Origin: Fontibacter flavus
GTDB taxonomy: Bacteria > Bacteroidota > Bacteroidia > Cytophagales > Cyclobacteriaceae
Assembly (NCBI RefSeq): GCF_042432905.1
Contig: NZ_JBHLWI010000002.1
Span: 62,001 to 126,000 of the forward strand
Direction of reading: 5' to 3'
DNA length: 64,000 bases
In this document: piece after piece, positions 34,451-44,200 of the stretch
Numbering within the stretch: position 1 is the stretch's first letter
How the letters are laid out: every line of letters starts with the position of its first letter
Translations under genes and position numbers: made by a program
The notes under the pieces: model-generated
Database searches by the model: none
Told to the model about the DNA's origin: nothing
What the model saw: only the letters and a program-made list of their open reading frames with translations

Positions 34451-34610
34451 AGCTTGGAACCATTAAGGGTTTTAGGGAATTAAGGAGTTCATTAAGTGAT
34501 AGGAATTAGGGAATAGTTAATCGGAAAAAGAAAATACCGTAGGATTTCCTACTTTAGGTAGGTATGACAGACATTGTAGCCCAGTAGTTTACTGCCGAGT
34601 AAGGGATTGA
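34451..34610 (+). repeat. Dispersed repeat family B, copy 1
   Basis: Contains GGAATTAAGGAGTTCATTAA, AATTAGGGAATAGTTAAT, GGAAAAAGAAAATACCGTAG and TAGCCCAGTAGTTTACTGCC in that order. It matches copy 3 at 50751-50905 along its whole length. It is preceded by a GATGTTGGA array (34417-34450). Confidence 0.75.
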
Positions 34611-34670
34611 TACAGAATCCCAAAGTGCCGTAAGTACGATAGATGTTAGAGGTTTGATCTCTGGTGTTGG

Positions 34671-34745
34671 AGGTTGAAACATTAAGAAGTGAAGGGCATT
34701 AAGGAGTTCATTAAGTAATAGGGACTAGGGAATAGTTAATAGAAT
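34671..34745 (+). repeat. Dispersed repeat family B, copy 2 (5' part only)
   Basis: Holds GGCATTAAGGAGTTCATTAA and ACTAGGGAATAGTTAAT, the first half of family B, after a GGTGTTGGAGGTTG stretch. It lies 220 bp from copy 1 in the same orientation and lacks the second half. Confidence 0.65.
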
Positions 34746-34849
34746 GTTCTAGTTCTTGGAGGGTTGAGAATGATGAATGAAAGGAGTTGTCAAAAGTTGA
34801 GGATGAAAGTTTGGGTCAGGAAAGAGAGTTTATGAGTCTTTTGAATAGG

Positions 34850-35065
34850 CCTGAAGGGCCGTCATAACATAGGGATGGTCGCAGCCCATCCAAAAAAAGG
34901 TAGCCCCTCAATCCCTACCGTGCCTGAAAGGTCCGGATAATCAAACAATGGGCGAAGTCCATTGTAATGTTAAGCTCCACAAATGAGGCTGAAAGCCACA
35001 GATAACATTTAGTAAAACCTTGGAGGTCATGGCGTCGCGGCATGAAAGACCTCCAAGGTTATCCA
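34850..35065. repeat. Array of short hairpin repeats (REP-like)
   Basis: Three degenerate units each begin with a GAA-looped hairpin: GGCCTGAAGGGCC, GCCTGAAAGGTCC and GGCTGAAAGCC. Each is followed by ATAACATA, ATAATCA or ATAACATT and a second hairpin: GGGATGG-tcgcag-CCCATCC, then ATGGGC-gaag-TCCATT, then a 13-bp perfect stem AACCTTGGAGGTC / GACCTCCAAGGTT at 35016-35060. The layout recalls RAYT-mobilised REP elements of other Bacteroidota, from memory. No RAYT gene is in the window. Confidence 0.55.
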
Positions 35066-35184
35066 AGACTGAAGGAGATTTCCGGTAAAAGAACGGTTGG
35101 CTTTTAGACTTTTCCCCAAGAAGATACAATTTTGCTGAAATTTAAAATAGAATATTTAACAACCTTTAAAGCAGGTAAAAAGGA

Positions 35185-37209
35185 CTAATTTTTCAATTTG
35201 TAAAATTCCTCAATGAATGATTCATTAAAGCCTTGTCCCTCTCCACCACCTAAATAAACCTCATCGTTGATGATAAAGGAAAATGCGCGATATCTTCCTA
35301 TTTTTCCAACAGAGGGCCCCGTTTGCCAGTTATTGCTTAGTGGATCATAAACCCAAACATCGGACATTGCTCCGCCTCCTGACGGAATACCAGTAGCACA
35401 ATATATTTTATCCTTATAAGCAAAACCAGTTTGAAATTGAATCGCTTGAGGTACTGCCGCTAGATTAATCCAGCTATCATTTGAGGGATCATATCTGAAA
35501 AGACCGTCCATTCCTGAATCCTGAGCCCCTCCAAAAATATAACCAAATTCGCCCACTGTCACTGCCGAAGCCTTGATGCTTCCTTCCAGTCCTATTGGTG
35601 GGTTTGACAGTTTTTTCCATGAATTGGTGCTTGTATTGTATTCGTAGAGATCCAGATAGTTAACAGTATTCGAGTTTTCAGTATTTCTTCCAAGCCCTAA
35701 ATAAATTCTTCCTGAAAGAGCAAACATGCTCGCTGCGCCTCTTTTTCCTCCCGGAAAGTTGGCCTTTTTAGTCCAATTTTTGGTTCCAGGATCAAATTCC
35801 CAAAAGTTATCTGCATCTTGGGCTGTGTATACAAAAGCCTTCCCACTGCTTGCCGTTACATTTCCTGCAGAGGCATTTTCAAAAGGAAGGCTGCTTTTGT
35901 TCCATGTGTTATTCCCAGGATTAAATTCCCAAAGGTAATCTTTTGAATCATTGAAATCAGAGGAATTCGAGATAACATAGCCCTTCTGGTTCAGAGAAAA
36001 AGCGCCAACATGTCCATAAAAATGAAATGGCAGTTGATTGGAAATCATTACCCAGTCATCTTTGATGCACATTGGTATGGAAAAAGTATGAACCTTATCT
36101 GCTACTTTCACAGTAATTTGAGCATTACCGTTGGGAAAGGGACCTCTTGGAACCCTTACTATAATTTCATTTTCATCACCACCTAGGATTTCAGCTTCTT
36201 GGCCTTCAATACTGACATGATTCCAAAATACATCCGGATTAAAATTTTCACCTTTTATTATTATTTCATCCCAAGTTTCTGCACAATCCGGGATTTCCAA
36301 TATTAAAGGTTCAACTAATGAAAGATTAAAAGTAGATTGGGCTTCCTGTAATTGTGCCTCTATGCGAAAAGGATGATCACTTGTTTTCAGTTCTTTGGGA
36401 ATGCTTACCAACAATTCTTTTCTTTTGGCAGCCAAGATTTCCAACTTTGTGTTACCAACAAATACCGAATTTCTTTGCGGGATGGAATCAAAGTGGTTTC
36501 CTGTGATTTTAAACGGTTCCCCTATTTTAACAATTTTAGGATCTACATCATGGATTTCAGGTTTATGAAGGGAATAGGGGAAAGTTGCAACTTTTTCAAT
36601 ACCAGAAGAATTATTGAAAACATTAATGTTGAAATTGGCAAATTTGACATTTTCGGGAATCTGGGCTTTCACAAATGTGTCTGAGACCACTTGCCAATAA
36701 AATGTGGCAACTTCTCCAAAACGCACTATTGTTTTTGCAGGGTCATCTCCTAAATTTCTTCCATAGATATTAATCCAGTCCTCCAAGTGACCTTTTTCAG
36801 GCGATACTCTTGTGATTACAGGGTCCTTTAGACCACGTGAAACAAATGGTACTACATTTCCAAATATTACTTCATTATCAGTTTCAACGAAAGCTTTGTA
36901 ATAGTAAGTTTTATTAGCCTGACTGGGTCTTCCCAATTCGTATTCAAAAGGACCCGACTTCTTCGGCTTTCCCAATCTTAAATTATTGATAGAGTTTATC
37001 CATGAATCGTTATCCTCAGAAACAAGAAAGCCATGCTCTTTAATATTGGAAGGATTAGTCAATTCACCTTTGAGCAAAACAGAACCAGCAGCATTTACCT
37101 CGGGTTCTAATGTCTTAATGGTTGGAACTTTTTGGGGATCATCATCTTCCTTTTCACAACTCAAAAGAAGTATACTTAATAAGAAAAAGACTTTAAGGAT
37201 ATGGCGCAT
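35185..37209 (-). CDS. IPT/TIG and Kelch-repeat lipoprotein
   Basis: 674 residues. Lipoprotein signal MRHILKVFFLLSILLLSC followed by an acidic EKEDDD tether, as in surface-exposed lipoproteins. Residues about 30-125 resemble a fibronectin-like domain. Three or so IPT/TIG immunoglobulin-like domains follow (about 130-385: VITRVSPEKGHLEDWINIYG, HDVDPKIVKIGEPFKITG, IIIKGENFNPDVFW). A Kelch-type beta-propeller fills 390-670, with repeats such as DLYEYNTSTNSWKKL and LFRYDPSNDSWINL. It probably binds glycans or protein partners at the cell surface. Monocistronic. Confidence 0.9.
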   Translation of the reverse strand: MRHILKVFFLLSILLLSCEKEDDDPQKVPTIKTLEPEVNAAGSVLLKGELTNPSNIKEHGFLVSEDNDSWINSINNLRLGKPKKSGPFEYELGRPSQANKTYYYKAFVETDNEVIFGNVVPFVSRGLKDPVITRVSPEKGHLEDWINIYGRNLGDDPAKTIVRFGEVATFYWQVVSDTFVKAQIPENVKFANFNINVFNNSSGIEKVATFPYSLHKPEIHDVDPKIVKIGEPFKITGNHFDSIPQRNSVFVGNTKLEILAAKRKELLVSIPKELKTSDHPFRIEAQLQEAQSTFNLSLVEPLILEIPDCAETWDEIIIKGENFNPDVFWNHVSIEGQEAEILGGDENEIIVRVPRGPFPNGNAQITVKVADKVHTFSIPMCIKDDWVMISNQLPFHFYGHVGAFSLNQKGYVISNSSDFNDSKDYLWEFNPGNNTWNKSSLPFENASAGNVTASSGKAFVYTAQDADNFWEFDPGTKNWTKKANFPGGKRGAASMFALSGRIYLGLGRNTENSNTVNYLDLYEYNTSTNSWKKLSNPPIGLEGSIKASAVTVGEFGYIFGGAQDSGMDGLFRYDPSNDSWINLAAVPQAIQFQTGFAYKDKIYCATGIPSGGGAMSDVWVYDPLSNNWQTGPSVGKIGRYRAFSFIINDEVYLGGGEGQGFNESFIEEFYKLKN

Positions 37210-37637
37210 TTTAAACTAAACATATGCTTTAAATCTAAATAATTTTCTTGTCAACTACAATACGAAATCTTTACTCTCTTAAAAATTAAAAACATCAACA
37301 CTTAAACTATTAATTTTATGAAATACAATGCTATTGACAAGCTTTTTCTAGGCGTCAAAAATAGTTTGGTCATGGTTGAAGGGCAGACTAAATTTTTGTG
37401 GCATCATATCTCAAATCTATTTTGTATATAACCGACTGTTTAAATCTGGACCCATCAAGAATGTCCTAGTACAATTCTTTTTGTTTTGTGAACGCATACT
37501 CTTGTTCTTAAGAATCAACAACTTATTTGTTTGCTATTATCTTTATCCATTTTTTACCTGGTAAGCCCTTGAAATCTTAATTCGCTTGTTTCACTATAAA
37601 AATTTTCCTAAATTCAATTGTTCACAAATAAAAAGCT
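37210..37637. other. 428-bp intergenic region
   Basis: AT-rich spacer between the divergent Kelch lipoprotein and MarR genes. It includes one 37-codon frame (37318-37431, starting MKYNAIDKLFLGVKN) with no recognisable similarity or ribosome-binding site. I see nothing else I can support. Confidence 0.4.
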
Positions 37638-38066
37638 ATGAACAATCTCGAACAAGAACCCGGTTTTCCATTCTATGTGGCTTCAAGGCTGATTTCACAA
37701 TCCTACAGGGAACCCCTCGAATTCTTGGGCCTGACTTATCCACAATATTTGGTCATGCTATGTCTTTGGGAAGAGGATGGATTGATGGTCTCCCAAATAG
37801 GAGAGCGCTTATCCTTGGACTCAGGAACCTTAACTCCCTTGCTCAAAAGATTAGAAGCCATGAACTATGTCAAAAGGGAAAGAAGTGAAGAAGATGAGCG
37901 GAAGGTGCAGATACAATTGACCTATCCCGGAAAATCCCTTCAGTCAAAAGCCAATGCCATTACGGCCAATATGGAGATACTTTTTGAAGAATGGACAGAT
38001 AAAGAGAAAACCCAGTTTCAGCAATTACTCCACAAGCTATTGACCCAACTCAAGTCCTTGGCTTAA
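37638..38066 (+). CDS. MarR-family regulator, OhrR-like but without the sensing cysteine
   Basis: 142 residues. A winged helix-turn-helix with the OhrR-specific stretch LGLTYPQYLVMLCLWEEDG and the DNA-binding region LSLDSGTLTPLLKRLEAM, then RSEEDERKVQIQLT (the wing). In OhrR the N-terminal helix has a reactive Cys before FxxY; here the same place reads EPGFPFYVASRL, with Gly in the Cys position. The only Cys is in VMLCLW. It may therefore not sense organic peroxides the usual way. No ohr gene is adjacent. Confidence 0.85.
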   Translation: MNNLEQEPGFPFYVASRLISQSYREPLEFLGLTYPQYLVMLCLWEEDGLMVSQIGERLSLDSGTLTPLLKRLEAMNYVKRERSEEDERKVQIQLTYPGKSLQSKANAITANMEILFEEWTDKEKTQFQQLLHKLLTQLKSLA

Positions 38067-38111
38067 GGCTTGTCATCTTGGAGTTTCAATTGATGGAATT
38101 TGCTAGTGCGC

Positions 38112-38384
38112 TTAAAGTGTAGGTCTTAGGATAAATCCTTTGTCGCTGAGGTCCTTAGCGAGTTCTCTGGAAAATCGGCTGAAGATCTCCTCAAAATTAT
38201 TCCATCCGCTTCCACCATCCACGTTTATTTTGGCGAGGTATTGATTTTTGAAGCGGTCGTTGTCGATCAAAAAAATATGAAATTCTGATCTGGGAACAAA
38301 ATAGCTATCCCCTTCATAAAAAATACTAACTCCTTGCCCATTCCACAACCCCACACCAAAATTTATCCGTTTAATTTTTGGCAA
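38112..38384 (-). CDS. Small hypothetical protein, start uncertain (possible frameshift)
   Basis: About 90 residues, reading like a real protein (INFGVGLWNGQGVSIFYEGD, then a helical end FSRELAKDLSDKGFILRP). No ATG opens the frame; only TTG at 38384 is available. An ATG about 23 bases upstream in another frame (MIQKNGQIF) would join it if a T6 run at about 38384-38389 had one more T. It may be a decayed gene, a frameshift or a sequencing slip. No family is recognised. Confidence 0.45.
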   Translation of the reverse strand: MPKIKRINFGVGLWNGQGVSIFYEGDSYFVPRSEFHIFLIDNDRFKNQYLAKINVDGGSGWNNFEEIFSRFSRELAKDLSDKGFILRPTL

Positions 38385-38449
38385 AAAATTTGTCCATTTT
38401 TCTGTATCATTTCAACCTTATACTTCGTCTTCTTAAAAATCACATACCC

Positions 38450-38701
38450 ATGAAAAATCTAGGCCATCTCCTTTTTATCGTTCCTTTTTTAGTTTTCACC
38501 GCATTTACCTGTGAAACTATGGAATTAGAACCTGAGGTCTCATTGGAAAAAGAATGCTTCGATAGCCGTCAGGTCAAGAATGATGTCATGTGTGCAGCCA
38601 TCTATCAACCCGTCTGCGGCTGCGATAGCAAAACATACGGTAATGCCTGCGAAGCCAATGCCAAAGGAATTTTGAAGTTTACGGAAGGGCAATGTCAATA
38701 A
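38450..38701 (+). CDS. Kazal-type serine protease inhibitor domain lipoprotein
   Basis: 83 residues. Signal and lipobox TAFTC (Cys near 22). The mature part has the Kazal spacing CFDSRQVKNDVMCAAIY, then QPVCGCDSKTYGNACEA and a final GQC, making six Cys that would form three disulfides. The PVCGCDSKTYGN core is diagnostic. The frame is open upstream to 38378, but the ATG at 38450 gives the signal peptide. Such small lipoproteins may block foreign or self serine peptidases at the surface. An S9 peptidase gene lies 160 bp downstream on the same strand. Confidence 0.88.
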   Translation: MKNLGHLLFIVPFLVFTAFTCETMELEPEVSLEKECFDSRQVKNDVMCAAIYQPVCGCDSKTYGNACEANAKGILKFTEGQCQ

Positions 38702-38863
38702 CATAACCCCGTAATCCTTTTTTACTTCAGCATGCTTGAGTCTGCAAAAAAGATCTTTTTCTACAGATAGTTAGATTTTTTTGCCAACGGTTGGTGGAAA
38801 GCCATGGAAATACTGTTTTTTGTTGGAAGATTTTTAAATTGAATAAATACCAACAATCATCCC

Positions 38864-41086
38864 ATGAAAAAACTTTCCTACTTCCCCCTTTTCCTGATCA
38901 GCTTGCTGATATCCCAACTGGCGTTTGCCCAGAAAACCAACTTCACCGTCGCAGATGCCATTAATGTCAAATCCATCGGCAGTACTACTTTATCCGATGA
39001 TGGAAAATGGTTGGCGGGGGTGATTTCAGATGGCAGCTCCAGGTTTGATGTGGACCATTTCAGATTTCAAGACCCTTCCTACCTCAATGTCTTACCGGGA
39101 GAATTTGTCATCCTCGATACCCAAAATGGAGAAATGGTGTATCCCTATAAGGAACAATCCAGAGTAACATCTCTTTCCTGGTCTCCAAACTCCAAAGAAC
39201 TGGCATTTTTGGAGCAAAAGGGTGACAGGCTCCACCTTATGGTATTCGATATAAACCGCAAGCGACTAAAAGAAATAAAGATTGCAGGAAACCTTTTGTT
39301 GGCCAATTCGGACTTGACTTGGACTTCCGATGGCAAATCGATACTTCTCCATGCTAGAACCAATGATTGGTTGGATAGGGCCATGGCCCTGTACAATGAA
39401 GCTACTAAGGGACCGGTTGTGGTGTATGATGGGAATAAGCCCTTTCTCAAATGGGATGAAATCAGAAATACAAACGCTTTGACCAAAGTGATAAAAGTAA
39501 ACCTGTCGAATGGACAGTCTCAGGAAATACTTCCGGAAGCCAATTATGGGGGTATTTACCTTTCAGAGGACAATCAATTTTTAATTTTCAATGAGACTTT
39601 CCCCCTGAAAACCTCTTATGTCAGAAATGAAGGGACAGAATACCAAGTATCCTATAAGCAACTGGACAGCCCGGATTCTACGCATATCCTTTACAAAAGG
39701 AACAAACAACGAAGAAACTATAACTGGTCAGACACGAAAAGTAAGTTCGCTTGGGTGGACTCAGGCTATGTTTTTGTACAAACATTGGGTCAAGACGATG
39801 CGCTTAATCTCACCAAAGGAAAGGCCTTCACTGATGAGGAAAAGAAAAAAGAAGTGAAGTTTTCCATTATTTCATGGTCTCCTTCCGAAAACAAATTACT
39901 CCTGAGTTCAGACAAGGGCTATTGGTTAGCGAATACCCAAGGTGAGCAATTGGAAATGGTATATGAATTTCCTGAGGACAAAGAAAAAGCACCAAACTTA
40001 AATCTTGCACATTGGTCGAAGGATGAAAATAACCTGTATTTTTCCTACAGTGAAAAAGACCGTTGGAGAAGGGGATTTGTCCGATTTGACCTCGCTGATC
40101 GTAAGATGGAAGATCTGATCCTGGATAATCGCCTCTACACAGGATTACAGAAATCAAAACATGCAGATGTTGTCGTTTTGAATCTATCTGATGGAGATAT
40201 GCCTGCTGATTTGATAGTAAGCGATTGGTCTTTTGCAGAAATGAAGCCTTTGACCAATCTCAATCCATGGTTAGCAGACAAAAAGATGACAAGGTCTGAA
40301 TTGATCACCTATAGAAATGTAGATGGCAAAGAACTCAAAGGAATTCTGTACTATCCAGTGGATTACGAAGAGGGCAAAAAGTATCCGCTGGTCTGCGAAG
40401 TCTATGAAACATTCCTTGCCAATGGCTACAATAGAAATATGAACCTTTTTGCCAATCAGGGGTATTTTGCCCTGCGTCCATCGGTGGACCTGGAAATGGG
40501 ATATCCTGGTGAAGCTTGGGTAAAAGGAATCACCGCAGCCATCAATAAACTGGTAGATGAAGGGAAGGTAGACAATGACAAAGTCGGCGTGCAAGGGGGA
40601 AGCTATGGTGGCTATGCTACTTCTTTACTGATTACACAAACTGATAGATTTGCTGCAGCGATCAATATTTCCGGGAAGGTCAATATCATCAGTTTCCTCG
40701 GCGATAGTCCAAAGATCGGAACGAGGAATTATACCGCCGCTGAATATGGTCAGGACCGCATCGGGGGAACGCTTTGGGATGAACCTTTGAAATACCTCGC
40801 CACCACTGCAGTGCTGTATGCAGACCGAATCAAAACCCCTCATTTGATCATGACAGGTGAAGGGGATTGGAATGTTCCCGGCACCAACTCAAGGGAACTC
40901 TATTATGCCATGCGAAGATTAGGAAAAGATGTGACCTGGGTCAATTACCTAGAAGGAGGTCACGGTGCAGGTGCCGCTAGCAACGAGAGCGATTTCCATG
41001 ATCATTGGAAAAGGGTTTTCGATTTTTATGAAAAACATTTCAACAAAAAGGAGAAAGAAGAAAAAGACGGTGAAATCACCAATTAA
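38864..41086 (+). CDS. S9 family (prolyl oligopeptidase-like) serine peptidase, exported
   Basis: 740 residues. Signal peptide MKKLSYFPLFLISLLISQLAFA. An N-terminal seven-blade beta-propeller (about 30-440, WD40-like PD40 motifs such as LSWSPNSKELAFLE) restricts access to the C-terminal alpha/beta-hydrolase domain. The catalytic triad is visible: Ser in QGGSYGGYAT (about 580), Asp in TGEGDWNVPG and His in LEGGHGAG. It cuts peptides in the periplasm or outside. Convergent with the giant helicase gene, sharing a terminator with it. Confidence 0.93.
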   Translation: MKKLSYFPLFLISLLISQLAFAQKTNFTVADAINVKSIGSTTLSDDGKWLAGVISDGSSRFDVDHFRFQDPSYLNVLPGEFVILDTQNGEMVYPYKEQSRVTSLSWSPNSKELAFLEQKGDRLHLMVFDINRKRLKEIKIAGNLLLANSDLTWTSDGKSILLHARTNDWLDRAMALYNEATKGPVVVYDGNKPFLKWDEIRNTNALTKVIKVNLSNGQSQEILPEANYGGIYLSEDNQFLIFNETFPLKTSYVRNEGTEYQVSYKQLDSPDSTHILYKRNKQRRNYNWSDTKSKFAWVDSGYVFVQTLGQDDALNLTKGKAFTDEEKKKEVKFSIISWSPSENKLLLSSDKGYWLANTQGEQLEMVYEFPEDKEKAPNLNLAHWSKDENNLYFSYSEKDRWRRGFVRFDLADRKMEDLILDNRLYTGLQKSKHADVVVLNLSDGDMPADLIVSDWSFAEMKPLTNLNPWLADKKMTRSELITYRNVDGKELKGILYYPVDYEEGKKYPLVCEVYETFLANGYNRNMNLFANQGYFALRPSVDLEMGYPGEAWVKGITAAINKLVDEGKVDNDKVGVQGGSYGGYATSLLITQTDRFAAAINISGKVNIISFLGDSPKIGTRNYTAAEYGQDRIGGTLWDEPLKYLATTAVLYADRIKTPHLIMTGEGDWNVPGTNSRELYYAMRRLGKDVTWVNYLEGGHGAGAASNESDFHDHWKRVFDFYEKHFNKKEKEEKDGEITN

Positions 41087-41119
41087 TCCTAAGGGTTTAT
41101 TCCCCACTTTCTCAACTTG

Positions 41120-41180
41120 AAAAAACTCAGCCCAATCCTTTGGCTTTTTATCGCCTAAAAGGAATAAGGCTGAGTTTTTT
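41120..41180. terminator. Bidirectional terminator (S9 peptidase / helicase fusion)
   Basis: A long imperfect stem, with AAAAAACTCAGCC on the left and GGCTGAGTTTTTT on the right extended by AATCCTTT / AAAAGGAAT, lies between the two convergent genes. It carries A- and T-tails on either side. Confidence 0.8.
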
Positions 41181-41235
41181 CCATTTGGAGAATGCCTATG
41201 AAAAATGAAATTCCCTAACTCAAGGTCAGACGTTT

Positions 41236-44200
41236 CTAACTTTCTTTGTTCAACACCAACTCTGGCAGTACCACCAAAACATCCTTTTCGGTCTCAGAAT
41301 TGTGCCAATAAACTAACCAGTTGACCGATAACTGCTTTATGGTATAACCTTTTTCAAAATAGGTAGCTAAGGTTTGCTGAAACGCTAAGGAAAAGCGAAG
41401 AACTGTCTGACCCTGTTCGTTGAAACAATCATTTTCTTCGAAGCTTAACAGGTCTCCGGTCCGCAAGCGATGAATGAGCTTTTGTCGAAAGGCACAAAAA
41501 CCCAAATTAATATCCTTCATCCCAAGTTGCAATATCAAAGAGCCTTGATCCTCTGCAATTGCTGGAACCACAAACTTTTCCATTGCATCAGCGATGAGGC
41601 CATCCAGATAATTCCCACGATAATGTATGGACAGTAGCGACTTGGCCCGGGTCATTCCTACATACAAAAGGCGTCGCTCTTGATCATCCCTGCAATCGGA
41701 CTGGGTAAGCATAATATAAACTTGATCAAACTCCTTGCCCTTGGCTTTGTGGATTGTGGACACCAATGCTGTGCCGTATTCCTGATCCGTAAAATCCTCT
41801 GTTTTGGATTCCTGGATAAATTCTTCCAAGTCCGTTCGGTATCTGGTTTTGGGAAAGATCTGCTCAAAATCATCCAATAGACGCTTGACCAATTCCCATT
41901 TGTGGCTATGACCAAAAGCAGTTTCCAACTGCTGCCTGGACCTATTCCATTTTTCTTCCGGAATTGTGAATTGGCCTGGGCCCAGCGAAAGGGAATTTAA
42001 GAAAAAACGAATTTCAAATAGTTGCAACAAATGGAATTGATCATGACTTTGAATCAGCTTGGCAGAAATATTTTTTTCCAAAAGACAGCTAAGGATGCTT
42101 AAAGCTTCATCATTGGTTCTGCAAAGAATTCCTACGCTGCCTTTGAGTTTGGTGGATAAAAGATCATCTACCAAAGGGCTTATGAGGTTGGTCCCTTGGT
42201 GCTCGTTCACCCGTAAAATACCCAATTCTGGTGCATGGGCAATGATTGGAGTACTTTTCAACCTTTGGCTAATCGTTGATGCCCATTGATTGGAAAAATC
42301 GACCAGGTTGGATTTGCTCCTATAGTTTTCCAACAATTCATATTTGAGAGCATGCTTTTCATTGATGAATTTTTCAAGGTATGCCGCATTGGAACCCCGG
42401 AATTCATAAATGTTCTGGTCATCATCCCCTACGGCAATGACCCGCATGTCTTCATTTTGTTCCATCAGTGCCTCAATTAAGGCAAACTCTTCACTGCTGA
42501 TATCCTGTGCCTCATCGATAACCAAGACGGTACGGGTGACTTCCTTGGGTTCGGTTTTATTTTCCCTGATCATTTGGGTGGCCTGTGCAATTACATCTTC
42601 AGTTTTGTCCAAACTGCCTACCTTACCCAAAATATCAAAACAATAGCCATGAAAAGTTTTGATATCCACAAAGAGGGCCGCATTTCCAATAAGTTCCATC
42701 AAACGCTTTTTGAATTCCGTGGCTGCTGCTCTAGAGAAAGTCAACATTAGCAACTGCTCATGTTTCACATCCTCCATCAGCAGGAGAGCGGCTAGTTTAT
42801 GTACAAGAATCCTGGTTTTTCCACTTCCCGGTCCAGCAGCCACCACAATGTTCCTGGAGTTTTGATCATTGATGATCTTCAGTTGGGCTGGGGATAACTC
42901 CCCAAAAAGCCTCCTGAACTTGGCTGGAGTAATGTTACGACTAATTTCTTTTTGGCGGTTGCCCTTGAAATACTTATTGAGAAATGCAGTATAATTCATC
43001 TGGAAATAATCCTCTACAAACTGTAGGGCATCCCTATAGTCGGCAATCATCTTTTTGGCATATTCTCCTACAATATGGATCTGCTGTACCTTGTTTTCGT
43101 AAAACCGTTCCAGCTTTTGGTAATCTTCCTGCTTGTATCGGGCTTTATTGTCTCTTTCGGTGCGTTCGATAGTCAATCGGTTGTAGAGCACCAAAAATCC
43201 TCCTTCGATTTTTATGGCATCCATCCTCAATAGATAGAAAAGAGCATCCTCCACTTCGACGGGTGTACAATTTCTTTCAAAAAGTCCTGTTTCAGATTCA
43301 TAAGCTTCTTTAAGTTCCAGCACCGAAAAGTCCACCGGCATTTCCCCGGAAAACAAAGGCAGGTCCGGTTCTGTCAAAGCAGCCTTCCGAAAAAGATAAT
43401 CAACAATAAAACGGGCCAAGTCATGCCTTTTGCGGAATTTTTCTTTCAGCTCTTTTTTCGAAAGATTTGTTTTCAATTCCACATGGTTTTTGGAGGATGT
43501 GGAAAACTGCTTGCTGACCCAATTTTTGATGGCCCAATAGTTGATCACGGTACGTATTTTGGCAGGGGTTATTCCCTTTAATCCTTCCAACGCAGCACCT
43601 TCATTTAGGCTTTTAATCTGAAAAATCTTTGCTTCCGAGTTAATTTGGTCCAAGAGGTAATTTTCCAGCAAACCGATGTTTTCCACAATTTCCATGGGTT
43701 TTTGTAGAGCATCTGATTTCCGGATAAATGCCTGTAGATCCTTGGAATCGGCCAGGATTTCTTCTTCTCTGAGCAGATGAATGATTTCAATGACCTCTTC
43801 TTTGACCATGGCCAGGTGGTCGGCGATATAGTCAATCCTTGCCTCTGCCTCATCCTCCAAACGTTTTTGCCTGCTTTTGGAAGAAAAGAGTTTCTTTATG
43901 ATTCGGGCAGCCTGAACTTTTTGGTTTTGGGAAAATCTTGGGGAGGTTTCTATTTTTTGGATAGCTTCCTGAGCATTGGCAACTTGAATGCTGCTGGCGA
44001 AGATCTTGGGCATGTTTTGTCCGCGCTTGAGGTAGCCAGCATCCTCCAAGGCTGCAATTGCCGTAGTTACACGGGTTTCTATTTCCCGCATGGAATCATC
44101 CCAACCTGCCTGACGTGCAATTTCAAGAGCTGAATTACTCACCTGACTTCTGAAGCGGGTGAGATTTTTGATCGCTTTCCAAACCTGTTGGACTTCTTTG

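Larger units (their letters stand above)
34228..35184. other. 957-bp repeat-rich non-coding region
   Basis: No plausible gene is visible. In order it holds repeat family A (34240-34340), a strong terminator hairpin (34361-34397), repeat family B copy 1 (34420-34610) and copy 2 (34640-34745), and an array of short GAAA-containing hairpins (about 34850-35065). These are listed separately. Confidence 0.7.

Noticed and set aside
34228..35184. Insertion sequence
   Set aside because: No transposase frame and no terminal inverted repeats with target duplication; the region is a mosaic of small repeats and hairpins.
37318..37431. A 37-codon frame starting MKYNAIDKLFLGVKN
   Set aside because: Too short to support without conservation, and no promoter or ribosome-binding site is clear.
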